This document shows positions 12,425 through 23,800 of a stretch of 64,000 nucleotides of DNA, piece after piece. A model generated the notes under the pieces. It made no database searches. It saw only the letters and a list, made by a program, of their open reading frames with translations, and was not told the origin of the DNA. The DNA is taken from NCBI GenBank assembly GCA_020543525.1, contig JAHYIO010000031.1, positions 1,612,001 to 1,676,000 on the forward strand. Direction: 5' to 3'. The position numbers and the translations under genes are program-made. Origin of the DNA: Coriolopsis trogii (Eukaryota; Basidiomycota; Agaricomycetes; Polyporales; Polyporaceae). Positions within the stretch are counted from its first letter, which is position 1, and each line of letters starts with the position of its first letter.

Positions 12425-13687
12425 TCATTCAGACGCAAGGCGGGATTTGAGCATGCGCTCCGCTTTCCTCGCCTGGTCTTTTGCTTGCTGCCCCTCGCGA
12501 TCTCCAGGCGCTCTGGGTCGTAATGCTCTCTGACTTCTTTGCGCAGGCAGCTGAGCGTTCTCAAACAGGAGTCCGAAGCCAGCTCTCAAGTCCGGTGTGC
12601 ATGTGTCTATGTTGACCGACCAGGGGTGTAAGCCGCGTCGGATGGGTTTGTTCACTTGTAACGGGGCAACAAGATGACGCAGCGTCTGGGGAAACTCGGG
12701 ATTTGGGCGGATGGGTTCCGACTCGACAGTTTTGAGCAATTTCACTTGGAGAACCCTATGGGCACCGCCATACTTTGGGCGCGAGGCATCGAAGAAAGCG
12801 CAGATCGCACCACCTTGCAATGCATGAGGTCAGTCGAGTGTTGAACCAAGCGACGCACCCGCCTGAGCACGGCGGATGGACGTACCTAGCCACGGAGATG
12901 GTAGTCGATGTTCGCCGGTCTTCCATGAGAGTATGTTTGAAAACGGTTGCATGGGTTGTAGGCGGTCAGCACCCATGAAGTGCCACCAATGGGTACGCGA
13001 GCCAAGGTCCAGGTACCATGGCTGACCGAACGAGTGAACGAGAGAAGTCGCACTGGCCCAGGTTCTACGTTCCCTGCCCAAGGTCGCCGCGAGTATCATG
13101 GTCTGTTCGGACACTAATTCGTCGCGGAGGAGGATGTCACGAAAGACGTTGAAGTCGGGATAAGCAGCGATCGTGAGTAGCTCGAGACGCCAAGGAAGAC
13201 CGTGTGCGGACTTGAGGTCGTAACCGTTGTTGAAACCGATAGGCGATGAGCCATGAGTGACGCGAAAGCGGATCTCCCCTGCTATGGCTGGCGCAGGTCC
13301 ATGTTGCATATAATAGTATAGGAAGCCTTGTAGGCCTGCGGGGAATGTCTGCATTTTCCCGGGACGGAAGTATGTGTAAGGGCGTTTGCCGTGCTCCGAA
13401 ATGTCGGTGAGATCGGAACTGCCGAAGGCGTCCCATATGTGCGCATATTGCTGCTCGGTGGGAAAATGGATGAAGTCCGCGTCGGTCAAGGCATCTGTCC
13501 GAAGGGTGCTGATGTGAGGTTGGATGTAGTGCGTTCTGGAAGACTCGGAAATAGTGCGTGCTGGCCCTTCAGAATAATGACGCCTACTCAGCGCAAATGT
13601 TTGGCATCTCCAAATCTGTGCTGAGAGGAGAGAAGGCCTTGGACAGCATCGATAGAGAGTAGACAACACTCGAGGTGTTGAGACCAT
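12425..13687 (-). CDS. Unknown protein, probably mitochondrial
   Basis: Two exons, complement of 12425..12813 and 12886..13687, joined by a 72-bp GTACGT..AAG intron, give 396 residues. The N terminus is rich in Arg, Ser and Leu without acids (MVSTPRVLSTLYRCC through SRRHYSEG), the pattern of a mitochondrial presequence with a cleavage-like RRHY/S site near residue 40. The middle is aromatic-rich (FLYYYMQHG, GQPWYLDLGSR), and the C-terminal 60 residues are basic and charged (EGQQAKDQARKAERM). I recognise no family. An in-frame Met at 13708 could extend it by seven residues; 13687 was chosen because it gives a cleaner presequence. The gene is divergent from SPC25 with about 200 bp between. Confidence 0.7.
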
Positions 13688-13891
13688 TGTCAGGCAGTCT
13701 GTACACACCGCAGCGGTGGTGTAGCCGTAGACTCGAGGTGATAGTAGCGGACGAAGAAAGACTGGCCAAGCGACGCGCGTGGTCTACATATATGTAAATG
13801 CGATCACGTGTACGGGTGCGCGACGCGGCGATTGTGGAGTCTGAACGTGGTTGTTTGCCGCGTCCTACGTGCGCCCGTATACGCTCCAGCC
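13688..13891. promoter_or_regulatory. Shared divergent promoter region
   Basis: The 204 bp between two divergent starts contain TATATGTAAA near 13788 and a palindromic CACGTG E-box at 13805-13810, a site for bHLH regulators. Which gene each serves cannot be told from sequence. Confidence 0.45.
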
Positions 13892-14818
13892 ATGGCTCAT
13901 GTTCTTCGAGTGCCCAAGCTTGACCTTCCGGCTGTTCTGGCCCAGCAGAATCCACAGATTGACCTCCGCCTAGAAGCATACGAGGTCTCAACGCGTAACT
14001 TCCTCAAAGCCGTCTCCAATTACACACAGCGCGCCGTCACAGAAATAACCAACCGGAAAAATAATTTCAATGGAGAGAAGAAGAAAATGGCGGAGAAGAC
14101 GCAGCAGATTGAGGCCGAGACAAACCAGTGTAAAGTGAAGGAAATTGAGCTCATTGCCGGTACGTCTCCAGACAACGGCCATCGCTCCCCGATTCAGAGA
14201 CCGAGTCGTATGCAGTTTTGGACAAGGAACAGGAGGAGAAGAAGGAGAGTGAGGCCAGCGTGGCTGCTTTCCGTCGACAACTTGCGGCCATCAAGGAGAA
14301 GTGTGCATCGCTCGATGCTGAGATTGACCTCCACCGGAGAACGGTGGCGAATCTCATGCGGGGTACGGACCATTTTGCCTCTGTTGTTTCGTTGCCCCTG
14401 AAGCTGTTATGCTCCGCTATATGCAGAACGCAAACGCGAGCACTCTATCCTGACTGTTCATGCCTCCCGCACACATCCCGAAGTCATTGCATGCGAAGAT
14501 CGTCTAGGTTGCGCTATCGAGGGTATTGACAAGGACAAGATTCTCATTCGCTTCACACATATCGATCCAGCCGACCTCTCTCGCGAGTTCAGCCTTGTGA
14601 TAGACGTGTCCGCACGCGCATATAAAGGTGCGTACCCAAGCAAACTCACAGCCAGGAATGTCCCATTTATTCAGTATTACACCCAAGTGCCCACAACAAC
14701 CCCATATCTACCTATTCTCCCCATCCTGTTGGACGAACTGAACAATTCGCGAGATATATATGCATTCGTGCGACATGTCCGAGAAGCGTTCCGCGAGCTG
14801 GCAGTTCTGGGGCGATAG
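13892..14818 (+). CDS. SPC25: Kinetochore protein Spc25 (Ndc80 complex)
   Basis: Exons 13892..14159, 14216..14362, 14427..14627 and 14688..14818 give 248 residues, a normal length for Spc25. The first two-thirds are a charged coiled coil (ITNRKNNFNGEKKKMAEKT, KEQEEKKESEAS). The rest is the globular RWD-like head, ending PILLDELNNSRDIY followed by FVRHVREAF, which matches the conserved fungal C terminus. Spc25 pairs with Spc24 to anchor the Ndc80 complex at the inner kinetochore, opposite the microtubule-binding end. The last intron (14628-14687) lies within a frame that is also open without splicing; removing it restores the expected YKVPTTTPYLP junction. DAD2, another outer-kinetochore gene, is 40 kb away. 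Confidence 0.93.
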
Positions 14819-15733
14819 ACCCTCTCAGTATCCCCTGGCATGTTCTTGTCCTTGTTGACCGTCCTATCGATACCCGCCCGCTGTTGTATCCCCTAGGCAT
14901 GTAATATACTTCTTCAGATGCTCGTCACATCCGCGCAGGGGGGATCACATTAACTCATCGCTGCATTGGCGGCGGCATAGACAAGGCCGACGTTGCCGCA
15001 CCGAAGCTGGTTAAGGCGATGCGTACTCGAGTATCCAAGAAGCCGTATTGTCTTCCGACAGTCGGTCCTGCCGTCTGATGAGCGTAATGGTCAATGAGCC
15101 ACTTCTTGTTGAGGTGAGTTGGACTTGTCTCAAACCCGTACACCTCTGCCTGACGCATCGGTCAGGCATTCCTTGTTCCTTTGTCAGCTACTATGTCGCG
15201 CATTAGCCCTCATTAGCCCCTGCGTCCTGTGCGTCCTGCCTCTCACTGTAGCGACGTCACGTCAAAATGGCAAGGACAGCAACGTGTCCACGACACTGCC
15301 CTTGGACCTTGTTATACTTGACAGGACACCGCCTAAGTCTGATATCGTGGGTGCGTCTTGGACAACGCGGCCGGTAGGCACGAGCGTCCTCAGTCCTCGG
15401 TTGCGGTTGAGGCTGTACAGCGAGCTGTATATAAATGCCCCTCCTCCAACGGCGGGGGACATCAGCATCTTACACACTCCCGTGTTCCCAGAACTTCCGG
15501 CTACATCCCTCATGGGTACTCCTCTCGCCAGGCTGCACTATGTGCCCCATTCGTTCTCACTCACAGATAAACTTCTCATTTCGCAACGTTGCGTAAGCAG
15601 GCGGTGTGCTCGTTGCATTCGTGAGTCTTACAATGTTTGTGTAGTCGTAGTATCTCCGATTACTGATCAATCTATACTTCATCCACACCCTATATATATC
15701 ATCCACGACGTTGCCCCGCTTTGCTGTCGCATA
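14819..15733. other. Gene-poor stretch
   Basis: Frames of 60-220 codons exist on both strands (for example plus 15119-15778, minus 14955-15158 and 15262-15513), but none has a recognisable motif or a splice chain that closes. A TATA-like TTTATATA (minus) near 15428-15435 may be a promoter for something short downstream on the minus strand. Confidence 0.35.
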
Positions 15734-16190
15734 CTACGCAGTCGCGTGCTCCTCTGCCGATGCCGCCTCATACGCTAGCGAGTTCGACGCGCTAGCAAAG
15801 CGACCAGCGACGACGACGACGAGCATCGGCCGTGCTCTAAGCGGGCCCCTGTTCCGGTCCGCACTCACGACTTGCTACCGGGTGGGTGCCCCACGAAAGC
15901 GCTGCTCCGGCTGCTCGACGATAGGGTGCTCATCGACGAGCGGGGGGCAGGAGACGACCTCTCCGAAGACTAGTTCGCCTGCCGGCGGGATGTTGGTTGC
16001 TGGCCGACGGAGCAATCAGGGCGCTACGGATGTCAAACTGCAGGCATAAGACCCAGGGCATACAGCGTACACTCTCCAGCATCCTTGGTGACTTCGTCGG
16101 GATGGTTCCACCCCTCCGCTCCATGAGGGACGTCGCAGTGCGGAAGAAGCACATGGTCCATCATCCCCGAAGGATTTCGTACCACGCGGC
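15734..16190 (-). CDS. Unknown gene, 3' exons only
   Basis: Three consecutive minus-strand exons can be joined in phase: about 16190 down to 16071, 15999 down to 15879, and 15791 down to the stop at 15734. The joins remove introns of 71 and 87 bp with normal borders. The peptide reads like a true protein, with WNHPDEVTKDAGES, then PPAGELVFGEVVSCPPL, DEHPIVEQPEQRF and a short Ala/Glu-rich tail. Every phase closes, which chance frames seldom do. The 5' part, somewhere in 16.2-16.5 kb, could not be resolved and the family is not recognised. A long plus-strand frame (15997-16596) lies opposite and is taken as its shadow. Confidence 0.4.
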
Positions 16191-16199
16191 GGAGGGTGA

Positions 16200-17232
16200 C
16201 CTCCCAGCAGGTATTCGACTAATGTCGAGCCCTTATCCCTCGACCCTCGTTCCCAGCCTCGAGCTCCCTGCCACACCGCCATACTCTGTACATGGTCCGG
16301 ATGTACCTGGAGACGTGACCGATGAGTCTCCCAGCGACAAGGACACAGGTGTTCTTGTTCACGGAAATTGGCCATTGGCAACTCAGCGCCGCCTCACACT
16401 CTCCGTCCCCGATCACTCTGATATATTCCTAGAGGAGGAGCGGGGCACACGGGCACAACTTTCGAACGTACAGATAGGGCGAAGACATCATTCGAACACG
16501 CATTGCGCCGATCCAACGCGGCCTCATCTTCTCACCACGCCGTCCACCCTGAAGTTCTTTGGCGGGAGGGCCGGATATGGAGGGCTCAAAGTGTGAAGTA
16601 ACCACATGGGCTGATTGAGGACCCCCGGGTGCCGAATTGCGAGACAAATTGAGCAGACTTGGAAATCTGATTTAAGTTGTGGTAGCGGTAACAATGTAAC
16701 CCAACTAAACATACTGTTTGGACATTTAAATTCAACCCGAGCGCGGGTTTTACCCATCATCCTGGCATGGAATGTGTGCGACCGAGGCTCAATAGGTATC
16801 CAGGCAAGGTATGGACGACTGGTATCTGAGGGCCTGACTTCAGAGTCAACGAAGTTGTGCGTGGTCGTGCGTGCCAGTAAGAGGCATGCACTCAGTGTCT
16901 GCGGAATCATGAGAATAACCAGAGTAGACTTTTTGGGTGTTGTTGTAAGAGTATAAGTGCTAGCGTTGGCTACCTCCCGAGCATACCTTGCATTTGCCCT
17001 TTGGTCAAACAGTACCCGCCATTGTGATCAGCTCAACTCAAGTACAAACCCAAACTCACTCTCAGCAGGGTTCTGATTAGAGAGCCAGTACACAATCGGG
17101 CTAGTAACCGCCGCCAAGCTCGGATGAACAAACCCGGGTTATCACAACAACAAAAGATAGTAACGGGCTCTCGACACAACGCTACATAGGGTATATACCT
17201 AATACACTGGTATGCATATATCCGGACTCCAA
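16200..17232. other. Unresolved stretch downstream of SCYL1
   Basis: May hold the 5' exons of the unknown minus-strand gene ending at 15734. Between 16600 and 17230 the base composition is AT-richer and only unconvincing frames occur (minus 16524-16910, plus 16615-16956). Confidence 0.35.
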
Positions 17233-20200
17233 TCACTTGACCTGCTTCTTCTGCTCCTTCAGTGCAGCGATGCGCTACACAAGACCGAGCAACATCAGAT
17301 CCTAGTGTCAGCAGAGCAAATCGTGCATCCATAGAGTCAATAACCGCACCTGTCTCCTCTCCTCCTTGCGGCGAGCCATCTCTGCTGCCTTCTCCTCCTT
17401 GGACATCCCCGCCGTACTGTGTGTGGCGGATGCCGCTGGGACAGACTCTGCTTTCCCGCTGTCCGACGGCGTAATGGATCGAGCGCCTGACGCTGGTCGT
17501 GGGCTCGCGAGAGGGGAAGGGACGGATGGGCGATGAGTCGCGTGCAGGCGAGGTTGCGGAGCTATGGGGGATTCGGGTGCAGGTGCTGCTAGCGTTGTTG
17601 TCCAGGGATCTAGCATGCTCGTGAGCTCCCGGACACGATGTCCACCTTCCGTACACATACCTGCTGCTGGAGCGTGCACGTTTCCAAAGCCAAAGTCGGC
17701 GGCTTCGTTGCTCGGCGCTGGGGCCGTCTCGAACGCGCCTGCATAGAGCGATGCGTCAGATAGATCCTTGAAACGGTCGAGGTGTGAAGCAAACGATACG
17801 TACTCCAATCGTCTTCGTCTGCATTCACGTCCATCAAGTCGTCGTTCCCCCATGGGTTCGTTCCGTGAGGGGTATCGAACTCTGCCGCTGCCTCTTCTGC
17901 CCAGTCCGGGATCGCGCTCGTCGACGTCGACGGCATCTTCGTCGCACCGAGCTGCATGCCTTTGCCTTTGCTCGGAGACGTCAGTGAGCGTGTGGGCCCC
18001 GAGTTGGAAGACAGCGTCGGGGTCAAGGGTGGTGCGTTGCCTGGTGTCGGACTGAGAGACAGGACGCTGCCGATGGGGTTACCGTTCAGTCCGTTGTTGG
18101 CGGCGGGGGCAGAGGTAGGGCGGTCGATGCTTGCTCCGATCGAGGAGGCCATTGTTGTCTGAAGATCGCCAGTTGCGAGCTGTGATTGGTTGAAGGCGTT
18201 AGAAATGAGCGTAGAGGAAATGCATGGATAGATGTACCTTCTTGCCGAGAGAGGTGATTGCCCAGCCTGCGAGCGCACCAGCCGCTCCTGCTGCGCTGTT
18301 CACCAGTGCATTGGGAGAGGAGGTAGTAATCTGGACTTGGGGCATCTCGTTCTCGGCGGGAGCGGTTTCCGGCTAGAAGTCCGATATCAGTATATCGTGC
18401 GATACTGTGACTCGTGTAATTCGTTCGAAATTACCATGGTCGCAGCGTGTTCCTCAAGTTTTTTGACGAACAGCTCCATGGCCTTGAATGCTTGGTCTCG
18501 GACAAGTCTGGCAGTAGGCATAGCTGAGTATATGCGCCAACAACATATGGGAACACGGGCGTGCGTACTTCTCCTTATCAATTAGAGTGAACGCCATGCT
18601 CGGGATGACCTTCGATGCGACGTCCTCGATGTCATAACATTCCGTCGTGGCCATAAGCGCCATGAGGCCAGCTACACGGCAGTGTACGAAGGGATCTTTG
18701 AGAGCGCGTGCAAATGCGGGCACGAGGACTTTGCGCTTGGTGTTGTACCCGAGCGAGGGGCCGAGCCTTCCTATGAGGATGCAGGTGTTAGTTCGGATGG
18801 ACGCCTCGGGGTCCGCTTGCATCCTCGCCAGGTGTCGCAAGAGATCGTTGTTGAGGATGCGCTCGTTGAACTACGTCGTGCGTGCTATATGAGCACCGCT
18901 GTTGATACATATGAGCGTTATAAACGTACCTTATCAGACAACAAGATGATTGCTTTGACCGTTGCCTCGCGTATAATAGCCACAGTGTCGGTAAAGCCTG
19001 TTTGCTATAGGCCGCGCTGAGCTACAATAATGTATCGTGGGCAAGCTCACTTACCAGGTTAGGCCATATCTTGTCGCAAACTGTCTTCTTGTCAAGCTTA
19101 TCTGCATAGTCGGGCAGGAGGTCGAGCAACGCCATGCGCGTGCCCCTATCCGGACTCGTATAGAGTTTGACCAGATGTGTCAGTATCACTGTAGAATAAT
19201 CCTCGGGCGCCACCCCCTTCCCGAATTGCAGGACGAGGGGTACGATAGCGGCTGCCGACGCGCCGCCGAACTCGAGGGCGGAGATGAGCGCGGGAAGGAC
19301 TTTGTAGGACGCGAACTCGGTGGGAAATGAGCTTGCAGACTCTTTCAGCGTCCTGTTATGGACGAGGTCAGTCAGCGCATACTGTATCAAGACTGGGACA
19401 GGTAGACGAACTTTAGTAGTGACGCTTTCTCGGACTCGCTTGCGAGATTGAAGTTGTCTAGTCCGGCACAGACCTTCACGAGTCGGTTCGAGGCGAAGAA
19501 CCCGGAGCCGTCGCCAGCTGTCTGCGACATGCCGAGTTCCAGGAAGTGTGCAGCAGATAGGCGAGCCTTGGGATTGGGGTTCAGGAGTTTCTTGTATGCT
19601 GGAAAGATAGACGTCGGGATGGCACCGCGAGACGCGGCGGTGGGTGGTGGATGCGGCGGTTGCGCCGTCGCAGGTAGCGGTTGATTCGGGTTGAAAGCAA
19701 AGTGGATAAGCAGTCCGAGTCCGTATGAGTCCGCTGCAGAAGGAGGTAGGCTATGAAAGGGTGTAAGTCGCAGAACGGTCCAAGGGTGAGATAGGTATAC
19801 TCTTTGAGTGCAGAGTAGCCTCCCTTCTTGACTTCTGGAGAGGCATATGTGGAGGCGTCGGGAACCATTCCTCCCAAAGTCTACGGATTGTCGTGTAAAT
19901 TATCATTGAGGAGCTAAATCGACCGTACATACAGGAACGTACATAGAGGACGGCAGCATCATCCTTGGGATTGCTCAAAACATCGAATCCACCCAACTTC
20001 CACTCGCCGGACGCGGAAATGAAGATGGAGTCGACACGGACATTACCGTGTGTTGAAGTGGCGGAGTCATTCAAGAAGGCGAGCGCGACCTGATCAGAAA
20101 TGAGGAAATTGGTGCGTTTTGATTGAAATATAACGCACGGAGACACGATGAAGGCCCCAGACTAACCAAGCCTCCCGCTCCTGTGCACTTTTTGATTGCC

Positions 20201-20608
20201 ACTCAGCGATGGCCGGACTCAACGGCCGGACACGTTCCGTCATGATGTGGATGGTCGTGTCGGTTTCTACCACCTCCATAAACTTGAGCACATCTGGGTG
20301 GCGGATGGTCCGGAGTTTGCGCAAAGCATTCTTGGCCAACGGGAAGAGATTCTTCTTGGCCGGTGTATTCGCCTCAAACTCGAACACTGACACCGGTGAC
20401 CCGTCATCCTGGTAAGACGCATGGATATTGGGTGCGGCTAGCGTGTATGTGAGGGATGTCGTACCCGTTTGGTGCCATCGTAGAGCGACCAGATTGTCTT
20501 GTTCTCGAACTGGGTGACCTTCGGACCAAGCGAGAACGGTAGATTCAGACCAGTCTTTTGAACAAGGGAAGACACTGCAGCAGATCCAAGTGTTCGTAGA
20601 TAATCCAT
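17233..20608 (-). CDS. SCY1-like pseudokinase with HEAT repeats (SCYL1/Cex1)
   Basis: Fourteen exons on the minus strand, complement of 17233..17274, 17350..17609, 17661..17738, 17804..18179, 18238..18372, 18435..18507, 18569..18870, 18930..19004, 19055..19352, 19400..19750, 19801..19880, 19943..20089, 20139..20408 and 20465..20608, give 876 residues. The N-terminal kinase fold is degenerate: THGNVRVDSIF stands where the HRD loop should be and KLGGFD replaces DFG, as in SCYL1 proteins. Next come HEAT repeats (FASYKVLPALISALEFGGAS, DPEASIRTNTCILIGRL, VRDQAFKAMELF). A disordered Ser/Pro-rich tail ends in a basic KEEKAAEMARRKEERRQ coiled segment. Family members work in Golgi-ER traffic and nuclear tRNA export. 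The donor at 19399 (GTCCCA) is weak and that junction is the least sure. Confidence 0.92.
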
Positions 20609-20812
20609 ACCGAGAGCGCAGAGAGGATAAAGGATAAGGAGGAGGACAAGGATGAACGAAGTTGGTACACAGACTCACCGTGTGGACGAGGGCGTCTGTG
20701 AGACGGGCGCCTAGCGACGCGCGTGGATTCGCCGTCGCCGGTGAGCAGAGCCCTCCTTCATCTCTTCAGCGACCTCCACCCTCTCCCCCGCGTCCCAGCC
20801 CTCGGGCACGAC
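20609..20812. promoter_or_regulatory. Divergent promoter between SCYL1 and the Ser/Pro-rich gene
   Basis: A 204-bp spacer separates two head-to-head starts. No TATA box is evident, consistent with housekeeping-type promoters. Confidence 0.4.
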
Positions 20813-23800
20813 ATGGACGCGTCTCCGCCAATTCCTATCCCTCGCCTGCGCTTGCCGAGGCTCTCTCCACCGTATAAGGATCAGGCTCTGACACCCGTCG
20901 CGGGACCGTCTCACAACCCAGATCTACTCTCTGCTGACGACGACAACGACGAGGACGCCGAGTCGACGCCGCGCATGTCTGCCTCTGCGACACTTGACCG
21001 AGAGTCGCCGCGTGCTACGCCGACCCCTGGACTTGCAGCGGACAACCCCACGGCGCGTCTTCGCGCGTTGCTCGCTCGCGTCCCAAACTCCCCGAACAAC
21101 GCCACGCCCACCACTTCTTCTCGGCCTCTGACGCTGCTTGCCACCTCTGAGCCAGATTCAGATTTCGAACCACCACAGTCCATCGTAACCACCTCGAGCT
21201 TTGCGCGAGAGAGCTTGAAGGAACTCTTCTCGCACGCCTTGCGCGATACGCCACGAAAACACGGCCGACCAAGAAGAAATAGCATCGACACGAGTGAGGT
21301 GGACGCGAGTCCACGGGTGGAGAAGGAGCGGGAGAGACACAAGGCGCAGCGGCGGTCGCTCAGTGACGAGGAAGCCGAGAAGTCGTCCAGTATGTATCCG
21401 TAGCAGTCCTACCTTCCGCGTGCCTCACTCGAACCCCTAGGATCTATAGAGCCTTCTGAAGCGTCGTTCCGTTCCTCTGCCGCGTCTGCCTTCGACGCTT
21501 TGAGACAGCGGTTGGATCGGTCAACCTCAGTCATGCCTTCCGTACCCCAAGAACGTACGTGGTCTACCATCTTCGTCATCCCCATCGGTGTTGAACATTG
21601 CCCCAGGGATGGTAATGGATATGTCCATGCCTCCGCTCAACTCCAGCACCGACACCGCGATGCCCCAGGTTATCCAAATCAACTCCTCTACCGATACCCC
21701 ACCCCGCGCCACGAGCACACCCATGCGCACGTTTCAGATGTCCGCGCATCTGGACATGCACTCCAGTAAGCCCAGCCATTCATGACGAGACAATCAAACT
21801 CACTCGCGCAGACCTTCTTGAACAGGACTCGGAGATGCAGAATGCCTTGCAGGACATGGAGAGTTACGAGAGCGCGCCGTTTCCAAGGCATAGACATCAC
21901 AGCACGCCCGCATTGAAAGATTCACCTGGGCCCACGCCCCGCCCTCAGCCACATGGAATTTCTCCTCGGCCGATGTCTTGGAGCTCTCATTCAAAGTCTC
22001 ACTCTGTGCACAAGCTACCTCCACCTCCTGCGCACGTGCATCGAAAGAGTGAAGATCTGGACTCGTCCTGTACGTCAATTCTTGTCTACTTTTGATCATT
22101 CCTCACATGGGTACACAGCTTCAAGGGCCAGTTCGTCTTTATCAGGTGCCGATTGTGAGTATTTCGAGCAGTTGTAGTCTACGCGTGGACTAAAGCATAA
22201 ATAGACAAGGAGCGCCAGCATGAGGGAGGGCGTGAGCAATTGCACGATCGCGAGCGTGGCTGGAATTCTCCTATACCTAGGTTACCCAAGTCACCCGCCC
22301 ACTCGGCCAAGAATGATGCAAATCATCGTCACTCCTGGGGCTCCTGGGGTTCTCCTCAGAGTGGCAGGGGTAGTCCGGCTCATCAACTGGTCCGGAAAGG
22401 CAGTGCTGCGTCGCTATCTAGCATAGCTAGCACCGATGACGGTCTTCCGTCGTCGCGCGCGAGCTCAGTTGTGTCGCAATCAGAATGTAGGGAACTCCTC
22501 GTCGCGCTTACCTGATGGTATTGACGCGATTGTACAGACAAAGAGCGCGTGAAGGAATTCCAGGAAGAGCGGAAGATACAGCGAGAACGGGAGTGGAATC
22601 GCCCACAGCCAAAACTTTCGCGCTCGTCATCGAGTCTCAGCCTGAACAAGAGCGAAAGAGTCCGGGCCATCAGCACGCCGTCGCGTCCAGACTCTGCTGC
22701 CTCTTATCTCTCCCCGACAGCATTGCATCGTCGCGATTCTGTAACTTCCCTGGCCAGTTCGAGACCAAGCTCGCCGACTAGCTCAGTATCAAGCAAAGAC
22801 ATCGAGGAAGAGGTTGTGCATGAGATTGTGCATATCCGAGAGCGCAACTGGAACTCGCCGCGTCCAGACTGGCATATGCACAGGCGGTCGCTCTCCCCTC
22901 TGCCTCGTTCTCGTCCCGGGTCGCCCACCGGTTCTCCCGTACAGGCGCAAACGCTAGCGCCTCGTAGCAGAACCAACAGCACGACAACGCCTCGAAGCAG
23001 AACAAATAGTATGACATCACCTCGGAGCAGGACGAACAGTTCGACACATGGCAACAGCTTAAGTGTGCCCTCGCCTGTGGCACACGCCAAGACTCCTGTC
23101 GGGCAGAGGATGCCACAGCCGAAAACGCCATCTCGGTCGCCGGCTGAGAAGTTGTCTCCTCACGGGCGCTCTAAATCACCGGTGCCTCCCACTCCTCCGC
23201 CAGAGAATGCTGAATCATCCCAACCGAGCTACCGCTCACGTTTCGGATGGTCGTTTCCTCGCCAGAAGGCAGCTCTCCCGCCGCTCGAGCTAGACCAAGA
23301 ATCGCCACACAAGCCGCTCTCACGTCCGTCGAGTCGTACTTCGCTCTCAGCCGGGGCAAGCACCGCGAGTCACATTCCCGTTAGGTCACCACGGAAGGGT
23401 GACCATGGCTCGTCGACATCGATGTCTATGCCCAGCCTGCCAGAGAAGAAGAGGCTCCATCGGAGGACCGCGACCGAGTTCACTGAGTCCATTGGGGCAG
23501 TACCTCCTCGCATAGAGGTCAGCGTCATTGACGACTTACCTTCAGTGCCTGTTGTGAATGGTCAGGATGGTCAGAACGGTCATGATGGGCACGATGACTA
23601 CTCTTCTGGTGAGGACGCTAAGACAGATCTAATAATGATTTGCGCTCATCCTGTCCTACTTCAGCGAGTGAAGACGAATCGAACATCGCTACGAGCACGC
23701 CCACTGTGAAACTTCAGGCATTGCCTCTCCCGGAAGTTACCACAACGCCCGTCTCAGAGCCGCCGGCTATCAATGGACACGCCTCACACGAACAGGAGGT

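Noticed and set aside
14955..15513. Two short minus-strand frames, possible small membrane protein
   Set aside because: They could not be joined in phase and are not recognised; too weak to list as a gene.
15119..16596. Plus-strand frames of 219 and 199 codons
   Set aside because: No motif or splice chain; the second lies opposite a minus-strand exon chain whose phases all close.
16524..16956. Overlapping frames on both strands of about 115-128 codons
   Set aside because: AT-richer composition, no motif and no partner exons.
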